DNA of 30,105 bases from a virus: positions 1 to 30,105 of the IMG/VR virus record IMGVR_UViG_3300046368_000125. One strand, given 5' to 3'. Made by a program: the position numbers and the translations under genes. The notes under the pieces are model-generated. The model did not search any database. It saw only the letters and a list, made by a program, of their open reading frames with translations, and was not told the DNA's origin. Positions 13,674-21,278 of this stretch are shown here, piece after piece. The first letter of the stretch is position 1. The number at the start of each line of letters is the position of its first letter.

Positions 13674-13699
13674 AAAGGGAGGTATAAAAACCCCCTTTT
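13674..13699 (+). terminator. hairpin terminator after small gene
   Basis: AAAGGG-A-GG (13674-13682) pairs with CC-CCCTTT (13691-13698) with a one-base bulge and an A-rich loop, followed by TTTT overlapping the stem. This is the counterpart of the G5/C5 hairpin at 6759. Confidence 0.6.
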
Positions 13700-13725
13700 A
13701 AAACAAACAAAAAATTTTTAAATAA

Positions 13726-13752
13726 CCCTTGCAGAAATGTAGGGGTTTTTTT
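13726..13752 (+). terminator. rho-independent terminator with GAAA loop
   Basis: Stem CCCTTGCA (13726-13733) / TGTAGGGG (13738-13745), with two G-U pairs, closed by a GAAA tetraloop and followed by seven T. It ends the small-gene unit before the tail genes. Confidence 0.8.
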
Positions 13753-13785
13753 GTACCTTATAGTTACTAAAATAAAATTAAAAAG

Positions 13786-13798
13786 TTTATATATTAAT
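13786..13798 (+). promoter_or_regulatory. TTTATATATTAAT element adjoining the start
   Basis: This 13-nt block touches ATG 13799 and is identical to 25191-25203 touching ATG 25204; both lie just after strong terminators. If it is a promoter core, the transcript would be almost leaderless. Confidence 0.4.
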
Positions 13799-14443
13799 AT
13801 GAAAGTTAAGTTAAGCATACCAACAACGTTAAATGAAATCACTCTAGGGCAATACCAAGAGTTTGATAAATTAGATTTAACAAAGGAAGCAGAGGTGCAA
13901 TCTAAGATGATTGAGATATTCTGTAAAGTACCTATTGAGGTTGTACGTTCAATGAAAGCAAAAGACATAAACGATATTTGTCTTATTATTAATAATATGT
14001 TTGACACAGAGCATCAGCTTATAAATAGGTTTCAAATGAACGGTATTGATTACGGCTTTATACCAGACTTAGAAAATATGAGTTTTGGGGAATACGTGGA
14101 CTTAGATACGTTTATAGGCGATAACGATAATTTACATAGAGCTATGAATGTTCTATATAGACCTATTGATTTAAAGCAAGGACAAAGATACACGCTTAAA
14201 GAATACGACCCAGATACAAATGAAGATGCTAAGAACTATCCTTTAGATGCTGTATTCGGTGCTATTGTTTTTTTTTACAATTTAGGCAAGGACTTATCGA
14301 CAGTTATTCTGAACTCTTCGAGCAAACAGAACGAGGAGAGCTTAGCGCAATTTCTGGCTTCACAGCAAAATGGGGGTGGTACAATTCAATCTATGCAATC
14401 GCTGACGGAGATATTACGAGATTTGAAAATATCACTAAACTAA
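13799..14443 (+). CDS. tail assembly chaperone, zero-frame product (G-like)
   Basis: The 214-aa protein starts KLSIPTTLNEITLGQYQEF and contains a helical core, features of small tail-assembly proteins of Bacteroidota phages. The open frame extends back to a TTG at 13751, but ATG 13799 directly after the terminator and TTTATATATTAAT block is the likely start. A nine-T run (14268-14276) at codons 157-159 offers a slippery U UUU UUU, and a second coding frame continues beyond it. After the run the zero frame uses codons rare elsewhere (CTG, CAG, TCG), consistent with overlapping coding. As with lambda gpG/gpGT, the short and extended forms would guide the tail tube onto the tape measure. Confidence 0.7.
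   Translation: MKVKLSIPTTLNEITLGQYQEFDKLDLTKEAEVQSKMIEIFCKVPIEVVRSMKAKDINDICLIINNMFDTEHQLINRFQMNGIDYGFIPDLENMSFGEYVDLDTFIGDNDNLHRAMNVLYRPIDLKQGQRYTLKEYDPDTNEDAKNYPLDAVFGAIVFFYNLGKDLSTVILNSSSKQNEESLAQFLASQQNGGGTIQSMQSLTEILRDLKISLN
14268..14276 (+). other. probable programmed -1 frameshift site (T9)
   Basis: In the zero frame the run reads GTT TTT TTT TAC. The heptamer T-TTT-TTT at 14269-14275 lets both Phe tRNAs re-pair after slipping back one base; reading continues with TTA at 14275. The -1 frame is open from 14233 to 14529 and has no ATG, GTG or TTG before its conserved part. Confidence 0.65.
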
Positions 14444-14529
14444 ACGTACACGAATGTTTGACGTATTTAACATTCACAAAAGAAAAAAACGAAATAGAAG
14501 CAAGAAATATTAAAAGCAAATTCAAATGA
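14275..14529 (+). CDS. -1 frame extension of tail assembly chaperone (GT-like)
   Basis: These 84 codons in the -1 frame end at TGA 14527-14529, which overlaps ATG 14526 of the next gene. Joined at the slip site they give a product of about 243 aa. The sequence looks like real protein: FTAKWGWYNSIYAIADGDI (from about 14359), then NVHECLTYLTFTKEKNEIEA. A KWGWYxxIYxLAxGD pattern is, as I recall, typical of the downstream ORF in this tail-chaperone pair of Bacteroidota phages. Without it, 14444-14525 would be an unexplained gap in a tightly packed operon. The alternative, a sequencing or natural frameshift in the T run, would still make this region coding. Confidence 0.65.
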   Translation, partial: LQFRQGLIDSYSELFEQTERGELSAISGFTAKWGWYNSIYAIADGDITRFENITKLNVHECLTYLTFTKEKNEIEARNIKSKFK

Positions 14530-14996
14530 GTTACACAGGAATAAGAGGTTACTATTTATTAACACAAGCAATTAAAGATGCTTTACTAGGTGATATAAAT
14601 GTAAACACTGTCACAGAGGGAGATTTGTTTGATATTGATTTGTCTAAGCAATCTATATTTCCATTATCTCATTTGATTATAAATACAGTTACAGCACAAG
14701 AGAGTGTGCTAAGGTTTAACATATCTATTTTATCAATGGATATAGTAGATGAAAGTAAAGAGCCTACAACGGATATATTTATAGGAAACAATAATGAGCA
14801 AGATGTTTTAAATACACAACTAGCCGTATTAAATAAGCTAGTCCAAGTTTTAAGGCGTGGTGATTTATATAATGACAAATACCAACTTGACGGTGACGCA
14901 AGTCTTGAACCATTTGTTGATAGGTTTGAAAATAAAGTAGCTGGTTGGACTGCAACGCTTGACATATTGGTGAATAACGATATTGAAATATGTTAG
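14526..14996 (+). CDS. putative tail terminator / tail completion protein
   Basis: The 156-aa alpha/beta protein has LSKQSIFPLSHLIINTV (about 39-55), a long strand with SILSMDIVDES (67-77) and DVLNTQLAVLNKLVQVLRRGDL (91-112). The size, and the position between the chaperone and an HK97-gp10-like gene, fit tail terminator or neck proteins, which have a similar strand-helix layout. It overlaps the frameshift product's stop by 4 nt and the next gene by 7 nt. No catalytic motif; structural role inferred. Confidence 0.55.
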   Translation: MSYTGIRGYYLLTQAIKDALLGDINVNTVTEGDLFDIDLSKQSIFPLSHLIINTVTAQESVLRFNISILSMDIVDESKEPTTDIFIGNNNEQDVLNTQLAVLNKLVQVLRRGDLYNDKYQLDGDASLEPFVDRFENKVAGWTATLDILVNNDIEIC

Positions 14997-15520
14997 CAGA
15001 CAAAGCCTTAAAAGAAGAATTAAATAAGTTCGCCAAGTACGTTATACAACAAAGCCGAAGCAACCTATCTAAAAGCAATAGGAACGACACTAAGGCACTT
15101 TATAACAGTTTAGGGTATAATATAGAGCTAACGACAAAAGGAACTGAATTAGGCTTTAGTATGGAGCAATACGGAGAGTTCCAAGACAAAGGAGTTAGGG
15201 GTAAATCGTCAAGTGCAAAAGCGCCAAACAGTCCGTTTAAGTTTGGCAGTGGCACAGGAAAAAAAGGTGGTTTAACAAACAGTATTAATAAATGGGTTAA
15301 ACGAAAAGGAATACAATTTAGAGATAAAAAATCTGGGCGTTTTTTAAGTTATCAAAGTACAGCGTTTTTAATTTCAAGAAGCATATACCAAAAAGGAATT
15401 AAGCCAAGTTTGTTTTTTACTAAGCCATTTGTAGCGGCTTTTAAAAGGTTGCCAGATGATTTAATTGAAGCGTATTCTTTAGGGTTGGAAAAAGATTTAA
15501 TAAAATTAACAAAACGATAA
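14990..15520 (+). CDS. HK97 gp10-like neck/tail protein
   Basis: The 176-aa basic protein has an N-terminal helix (LADKALKEELNKFAKYVIQQSRSNL), the pattern KALYNSLGYNI...GFSMEQYGEFQDKGVRG (about 37-72) and a C-terminal FLISRSIYQKGIKPSLFFTKPF. YGxFxDxGVRG and a late KGIKPSxFF are characteristic of HK97-gp10/minor head-tail proteins that close the head-tail junction. It overlaps the previous gene by 7 nt. The assignment rests on motif and operon position. Confidence 0.65.
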   Translation: MLADKALKEELNKFAKYVIQQSRSNLSKSNRNDTKALYNSLGYNIELTTKGTELGFSMEQYGEFQDKGVRGKSSSAKAPNSPFKFGSGTGKKGGLTNSINKWVKRKGIQFRDKKSGRFLSYQSTAFLISRSIYQKGIKPSLFFTKPFVAAFKRLPDDLIEAYSLGLEKDLIKLTKR

Positions 15521-15521
15521 A

Positions 15522-16634
15522 ATGGCAAAAATTAATGTAAGAAGTCCTTACTATGTATATTATAATTTAAGCAAGTTAGAAAGTGCGACTTTAAGTCTTT
15601 GGATATATACAGGAACGCAAACAACTTCAAGACCAGTAAACCCAACTTATGTATTAAACGCAAATGCGGTAAACTTTACAGTCAATTTTGAAATAGCAGA
15701 ACTTGTTAGGGATTATATGACTTACAATGCAGATGACTATGAAACAGAAGTTGTGTGGGTTGATTATCAAATAACTAGAACCGTTAGTGGCGTAAGTGGG
15801 AACTTACCTTTAGTTGAAAACAAAGCCTTTTATGGTTATGGGTATTTTCAAGAGGGTATTAACCCTCAAAACGATAGTGGACTATTGCAGTCAAATTTAA
15901 CAGTTGTTAAGCTAGATGACGCGCCAGTTGTTTTACCTATTGACACAAATAAGGTTAGTACTGTGCAATATTATTCAGAAAATCAAGAAGTTTACGAAGA
16001 GAATTTTGTGCCGACAACTTCTTCAACAACTCAAATACAATACGTTTCAAATACTGTAAACGGAACAGATGAGTTTGTAGATAGAGTTTATAGAGATAAC
16101 GGTACTTTTGAGAATAGCATATGTTTACACGAATTCTTAGACACCAATATAACGTTTCCTGTTGATACTATTTACATTAATTCAGACGATGGGGTTTCAG
16201 TTGTTAAAGTGCAAAACATTACAGAGTGTAAATACGAGCCTTATAAGTTAAGTTTTATAAACAAGTTCGGAGCGTTGCAAAACCTTTGGTTCTTTAAGCG
16301 AAGCAATAAACAACTATCAACTAAAGCAGAGGACTTTAAAAGAAATACACTTTCAGCAAATAGTTATGATGTAGATAAGCACCAACAGAAAAACCTATAT
16401 AAAATGGGTAACGAAAAAATGGACTTGAATACAGGATTTTATCCAGAGGAATACAACGAGGTGTTTAAACAGATGCAATTAAGTGAGGATTGCTGGATTG
16501 AAATAGACAACGTTGTTTTACCTGTTAATGTAAGTGATAGTAGCTTCAGTTATAAAACAAGTCTAAACGACAAGCTAATTAATTACACTATAAAAATAGA
16601 CTTTGCTTTTGATACTATAAACAATATTCGATAA
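15522..16634 (+). CDS. 370-aa putative tail structural protein
   Basis: A beta-rich soluble protein with many Tyr, Thr and Asn and no membrane segment or enzyme motif. The N-terminal part starts NVRSPYYVYYNLSKLESATLSLW; the C-terminal part contains EDCWIEIDNVVLPVNVSDSS followed by a final beta region. It abuts the large tail protein (next ATG follows its stop directly). In Bacteroidota siphoviruses such a protein precedes the large tail-tip protein and may be a distal-tail or tube-cap component. Exact role unknown. Confidence 0.65.
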   Translation: MAKINVRSPYYVYYNLSKLESATLSLWIYTGTQTTSRPVNPTYVLNANAVNFTVNFEIAELVRDYMTYNADDYETEVVWVDYQITRTVSGVSGNLPLVENKAFYGYGYFQEGINPQNDSGLLQSNLTVVKLDDAPVVLPIDTNKVSTVQYYSENQEVYEENFVPTTSSTTQIQYVSNTVNGTDEFVDRVYRDNGTFENSICLHEFLDTNITFPVDTIYINSDDGVSVVKVQNITECKYEPYKLSFINKFGALQNLWFFKRSNKQLSTKAEDFKRNTLSANSYDVDKHQQKNLYKMGNEKMDLNTGFYPEEYNEVFKQMQLSEDCWIEIDNVVLPVNVSDSSFSYKTSLNDKLINYTIKIDFAFDTINNIR

Positions 16635-19238
16635 ATGCAGATAATAGACTTATATATTAGAGATGGTAATAAATATACTAGCCAGGGATATTTTCCTACA
16701 CAAACTAGACTTGTAGATACATCAACAGATTTCACAACAGGCAATTTTAGAGTAGGTCAATTAATTAAAAATTTAAGTTCTGGTACTATTGGCTCTATAA
16801 CTGCAATAGCACCAGGCGGAAACGTTAATACACTAGATATTGATGGCGGAGTTTTCCCAAACCTAGCAGGTCAGCCTTACCAAATTTATGATGACTATAC
16901 AAAGCTAGAATTATTTAAAGACGAAAGTGTATCAATTACAGATACTATTCAAAATGTAAAAGACCCAGCTAAGATATTTGCACCGTTTAGCCAACAGTTT
17001 AGCGTACCAGCATCTAAGCATAATAATAAATTCTTTAAGCATTATTACGATAGTGAAATTCAAAATAGTTTTGATGCTAGATTTCAAGGCGATGGACTTA
17101 TTCAATTAAATGGCGTAAACTATAAAATAGGTAAAATACGATTAACGTCTGTTGATTTAAAAAACAACGTAGCTTATTCTTATAAATTAGTATTCACTGG
17201 TGAAACAGTTGAGTTTAAACAAATACTAGCAGAGAATGAATTAAGTTCTTTAATATATCCAGAAAGTTTAAATTTTGAATATACAAGCGATTTTGTTAAA
17301 AGTAAATTACAGGGAAGTGCAGAGGGTGACGATGTAATATTCCCACTAATAACGCATAGTAAAAATATGCGATTTAATTATGCCAACAATGGTGGGTATA
17401 AAGACGCTATAACAGGAACGAAATTAAATTATGCAGATTTAAAACCAGCGTTAAAAACTAAGGTTATAATTGATGCGATACAAACTACATATCCGCAAAT
17501 TGTATTTAGTCAGCAGTTTTTTAATACTACGGTTTTTAAAAAGCTATATATGTGGATTCACAGAGAAGAGGGTTATTTATCTAATGCAGATGAGGGTGGG
17601 AGTACTCAACAAATAAGCAGTAAATTTTATACAACGTTTCAAGGGACATCAGCAGTTAATTATGATTTTGTTAGCGGTGATGAATTAAGGCCAGCAAGGT
17701 GTTTTCATACTAGTAGTGGTATTTTTGCTCAAAAATATGGTTATATATTTACTTTAAATGTAACAGTGCCAAACCAAGCGACAACTTACAACGTTCAAAT
17801 GTTAAGAGCTTCGGATAACTCTACTTTATTTGATATTGACGGAACTGGAAACCAAACTTTTACATATGAGTTTACAAGAGATAATTATGGTGAAAATGAT
17901 ATTGATGTTTTTATAAATATAAATGGTGAAAATACTTTAGGTTTAAGTCAAACATTAACAGTTCAAAAAGGTTATAGAGTTCTTAATTCTAATTTTCAAG
18001 TTACAGATACTGGTAACTACGAAAGATTAGCTCCACCCTCTGTAAACACTATTGTTATAGCTAATCAAATGCCTAAGATGAAAATATTTGATTTTCTTAA
18101 AAATATCTTTACGATGTTTAATTTGACTGCATATAAAGAAGATGGCGTTATTACAGTATTACCTTTAGACGATTATTACAACGCTGGTAAGGTTTACGAT
18201 ATAACGGAATATGTAGATACAAGCAAGTCTAAAATTTCAAAGTTATTGCAGTTTAAAAATATGATATTTAACTTTAAAAGCAAAAAATCTTATTTAGTTC
18301 AATATTCAGAGGAGTTGCAAGGTAATAAGTTTTCCCACGAAAGTTATGGTAATGATGAATGGGACGGTGGCAATTACAAAGTAGAAGTTGATTTTGAGAA
18401 AATGATGTACGAAAGGCTAACAGATGAGATAACAGGCGATTTAACTACTATCGTGCAAGGTGCTATGTTAGATAAAAAGTTTGAGCCAACAATAGGTTCT
18501 CCTTTATTATTTTATTGCTTTAGTACAACAACAGTTTACCCAATAGCATTTGAAAACCCAGACGGCACTGACGTTGCGATAAACCCTTATTTAAGACCAT
18601 CTAACTCTATATCAAATATTACAACAGGCTTTATAACTCAAACGTTAAATTTTGGTATTGAGGTTGATGAGTACACACTAGGAACTGGCAGTGCGTTTCA
18701 ACAAAACCAGTCAAATGATTTATTTACTAAGTATTACAGAAATTATGTAGCCAATCTATTTGCTAGAAATTCAAGAAAGACAAATGTATCTGCTTACTTA
18801 CCGTTGAGTGTTATTTTAAAATATAGACTAAATGATATATTTATTATAGGCACAACAGAATACAGAATAAACTCTATAAAGACAAATCTATTAACAAATA
18901 AAAGCGACTTAGAATTGTATAACTTAAACGTAAATACTTCTCAAAGTTTAAGCGGACAAAGTCAAAACTTACAAAGAGTTGAAAACTTAGAAACAACTAG
19001 CAAAACAAGTAGTACAATAGACTTTACATATAATTCTATTACAGACACAAACCTTTTAAGGTACGAAATTTATGTAGATGATATTTATAATCAATTTACT
19101 AACCCTGGCTCTTTTGGTTCTACTGTTTCAGCTTTAGATAGTGATACAACTTACAAAATATCTGTAAGGGCTATTTACGATGTTGATGGAGAAGACGCTG
19201 GGGCATTTGACACAGATTTATTTGAAACAACATTATGA
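16635..19238 (+). CDS. large tail-tip/minor tail protein with Fn3-like end
   Basis: At 867 aa this is the longest protein in the window. Residues 1-12 and about 89-140 (KLELFKDESVSITDTIQNV, then QQFSVPASKHNNKFFKHYY) form a recognisable N-terminal block of Bacteroidota phage tail proteins. Residues ~18-85 look like an inserted beta domain (LVDTSTDFTTGNFRVGQLI). A middle part contains MKIFDFLKNIFTMFNLTAY, followed by a tail-hub-like segment. The last ~75 residues are fibronectin-III-like (TYKISVRAIYDVDGEDAG). It likely forms the tail tip or baseplate hub contacting the host. It sits before the tape measure, an unusual order. No lysozyme motif is visible. Confidence 0.7.
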   Translation: MQIIDLYIRDGNKYTSQGYFPTQTRLVDTSTDFTTGNFRVGQLIKNLSSGTIGSITAIAPGGNVNTLDIDGGVFPNLAGQPYQIYDDYTKLELFKDESVSITDTIQNVKDPAKIFAPFSQQFSVPASKHNNKFFKHYYDSEIQNSFDARFQGDGLIQLNGVNYKIGKIRLTSVDLKNNVAYSYKLVFTGETVEFKQILAENELSSLIYPESLNFEYTSDFVKSKLQGSAEGDDVIFPLITHSKNMRFNYANNGGYKDAITGTKLNYADLKPALKTKVIIDAIQTTYPQIVFSQQFFNTTVFKKLYMWIHREEGYLSNADEGGSTQQISSKFYTTFQGTSAVNYDFVSGDELRPARCFHTSSGIFAQKYGYIFTLNVTVPNQATTYNVQMLRASDNSTLFDIDGTGNQTFTYEFTRDNYGENDIDVFININGENTLGLSQTLTVQKGYRVLNSNFQVTDTGNYERLAPPSVNTIVIANQMPKMKIFDFLKNIFTMFNLTAYKEDGVITVLPLDDYYNAGKVYDITEYVDTSKSKISKLLQFKNMIFNFKSKKSYLVQYSEELQGNKFSHESYGNDEWDGGNYKVEVDFEKMMYERLTDEITGDLTTIVQGAMLDKKFEPTIGSPLLFYCFSTTTVYPIAFENPDGTDVAINPYLRPSNSISNITTGFITQTLNFGIEVDEYTLGTGSAFQQNQSNDLFTKYYRNYVANLFARNSRKTNVSAYLPLSVILKYRLNDIFIIGTTEYRINSIKTNLLTNKSDLELYNLNVNTSQSLSGQSQNLQRVENLETTSKTSSTIDFTYNSITDTNLLRYEIYVDDIYNQFTNPGSFGSTVSALDSDTTYKISVRAIYDVDGEDAGAFDTDLFETTL

Positions 19239-19375
19239 TAAAATTAATAATAGAGAGTTTAAAATACGCAAACGGAGAAACTGAAAATTTGCGAATAGCA
19301 CAAGGTAAATACAAACTACCTACAACATTAAAAGAGGGTTACAAGGCTTTAAAACAAGAGATAAAATGGCAATAG
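19235..19375 (+). CDS. 46-aa micro-protein between tail tip and tape measure
   Basis: ATG 19235 overlaps the previous stop by 4 nt and the TAG at 19373-19375 overlaps the tape-measure start by 10 nt. The basic peptide (KLIIESLKYANGETENLR...) has no recognised motif. The double overlap supports translation and may couple expression of its neighbours. Confidence 0.6.
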   Translation: MIKLIIESLKYANGETENLRIAQGKYKLPTTLKEGYKALKQEIKWQ

Positions 19376-21243
19376 AAAAAACAATTAATTTAAACGTTGA
19401 TAGTAAAAAAGCTACAAAGGGTTTAAAAGATTTAGAGAAAGGTATTGACGGAGTAAATAAAGAGGTTAAAGAAACAAGTAAATCTACTCAATCAATGAAC
19501 ACCACTCTTGACCAAGTAACAGGTGGTGCGGTTACTAAATTTAGTAAATTCAAAGGTGCTATTAGTAGCGTTACAACAGGGTTTAAGTCTTTAAGGGTTG
19601 CTATCATAGCCACAGGAATTGGTGCTTTATTAATAGCTGTTGTAGCTTTAGGACAAGCGTTTACAAGAAGCGAAGAGGGACAAAATAAGTTCGCTAAAAT
19701 ACTAGGGGTTATTGGTAGTGTTACAGGAAACCTTTTGGATTTATTAGCTGACTTAGGCGAAAACATTATAAGTGCTTTTGAAAACCCTAAACAAGCATTA
19801 ATAGATTTTAAAAATTTAATAGTTGAAAACATAACTAATAGATTTGAAGCTGCTATTGACACTGTGGGTTTTTTAGGGAGTGCTTTTAAGAAAGTGTTTA
19901 GTGGCGATTTTACTGGAGCTTTAGAAGATGCTAAAAAGGCTGGTAGTAGTTATATTGATGGCTTAACTGGGGTAAAAAATACAATAGATAAAGCATCTGA
20001 AAGTGTTAAGAATTTTACTAAAGAAATTGTTGATGATGCAAATGCAGCGGTAAAGATTGCGGACCAAAGAGCAAACGCAGAAAAGAAAGCAAGAGGTTTA
20101 ATAGTTGAACGAGCTGAAGCAGAAAGAAAAATTGCTGAATTAAGGGAAAAGGCGGTTAATAAAGATAAATTTACTGCACAAGAAAGAATTAAATTTTTAG
20201 AAGAAGCTGGGCGTGTAAGTGATGAACTAGCAGCGAAAGAAGTGCAAGTAGCTAAATTAAGATTAGAAGCTAAACAAACTGAAAACGCATTAACTAAAAG
20301 CAATAAGGACGATTTAAACGAAGCAGCACAACTAGAAGCTAGTGTTATACAATTAGAAACCCAAAGACTTAATTTACAAAAACGTTTAAGCACTGAATTA
20401 TTAACATCTAGGCGTGAAGTAACAGCAGAAGAAAAAGCCAATATAAAAGAATTATCTGATTTAAAGAAAACATTAAGAGATGCGGAAGCGGTTTCTGAAC
20501 AAGAAAAAAGAGAACTAGAGCTAATTAAAATTCAAGAACATTATGATAATTTAATTGCAAAAGCTAACGAAAACAATATAAAGACTGGTGAATTAGAAGC
20601 AGCAAGAGATGAGGCTAAATTATTAAAACAAGCAGAATTTGATGAAAAAGATTTAGCTGCTAAAACAAAAAAACAAGAAGAGGAACAAGCATTAAGGCAA
20701 AAAACCATTAATGAGTTATTAGCAGAAAAAGAAGCAAAGGCACAAATACAATTAGCAACTATTGGGGTTGCAGAAAAAGGTATCGCTATTGGTAAACAAC
20801 TAGCTGGTAAAAATAAAGATGTTCAGAAAGCACTTTTAATCGCTGAAAATGCCGCTGGTATAGCTAAAATATTAATAAATACAGGGGTTGCAAATGCTAA
20901 GGCAGTAGCGACTTCCCCTATAACAGGTGGGCAGCCTTGGGTTGCGATTAATTCAATAAGTGCAGGTCTGGGCATTGCTGGTAGTATAGCCGCAACAGCT
21001 AAGGGTTTAAGCGCTTTAGGTGGTGGAAGTGCTGGAAGTAAACCAAACGCACCCTCTGGAAGCGGTGGTGGTACTGCTCCAACCCCTCCAAGTTTCAATG
21101 TAGTTGGTGCAAGTGAAACAAGTGTTTTAGGTGATGCAGTTGCAAGTCAAACTAACGAACCAATACAAGCCTATGTAGTATCGAATGACGTTACTACCGC
21201 ACAAAGTTTAGAAAACAATATTGTTGAGGGTGCAACTTTATAA
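19366..21243 (+). CDS. tail tape measure protein
   Basis: The 625-aa protein has a hydrophobic, glycine-rich stretch at about 75-100 (RVAIIATGIGALLIAVVALG) and further amphipathic segments to ~190. A long charged coiled coil spans about 220-470. A small-residue hydrophobic region (about 478-560) leads to a Gly/Pro/Ser-rich linker. The C-terminus PIQAYVVSNDVTTAQSLENNI is typical of tape measures of Bacteroidota phages. It sets tail length and may form the DNA channel during ejection; by the usual ~0.15 nm per residue rule the tail would be near 90-95 nm. No peptidase motif was noticed. Confidence 0.85.
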   Translation: MAIEKTINLNVDSKKATKGLKDLEKGIDGVNKEVKETSKSTQSMNTTLDQVTGGAVTKFSKFKGAISSVTTGFKSLRVAIIATGIGALLIAVVALGQAFTRSEEGQNKFAKILGVIGSVTGNLLDLLADLGENIISAFENPKQALIDFKNLIVENITNRFEAAIDTVGFLGSAFKKVFSGDFTGALEDAKKAGSSYIDGLTGVKNTIDKASESVKNFTKEIVDDANAAVKIADQRANAEKKARGLIVERAEAERKIAELREKAVNKDKFTAQERIKFLEEAGRVSDELAAKEVQVAKLRLEAKQTENALTKSNKDDLNEAAQLEASVIQLETQRLNLQKRLSTELLTSRREVTAEEKANIKELSDLKKTLRDAEAVSEQEKRELELIKIQEHYDNLIAKANENNIKTGELEAARDEAKLLKQAEFDEKDLAAKTKKQEEEQALRQKTINELLAEKEAKAQIQLATIGVAEKGIAIGKQLAGKNKDVQKALLIAENAAGIAKILINTGVANAKAVATSPITGGQPWVAINSISAGLGIAGSIAATAKGLSALGGGSAGSKPNAPSGSGGGTAPTPPSFNVVGASETSVLGDAVASQTNEPIQAYVVSNDVTTAQSLENNIVEGATL

Positions 21244-21266
21244 AAAACAAAAATAAATAAATTTAA

Positions 21267-21276
21267 TTATATATTA
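21267..21276 (+). promoter_or_regulatory. late element variant TTATATATTA
   Basis: It lies two bases before ATG 21279 in a 35-nt AT-rich gap behind the tape measure, at the start of the head-gene block. Confidence 0.35.
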
Positions 21277-21278
21277 TT

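Noticed and set aside
13751-13800. TTG 13751 as the start of the tail chaperone
   Set aside because: It overlaps the T tract of a strong terminator; ATG 13799 follows the conserved late element.
14268-14276. Simple sequencing error in the T9 run as the whole explanation for the split frames
   Set aside because: Not fully excluded, but the zero frame stays open for 55 codons and the context is exactly that of the known frameshifted tail chaperone genes, so programmed slippage is preferred.
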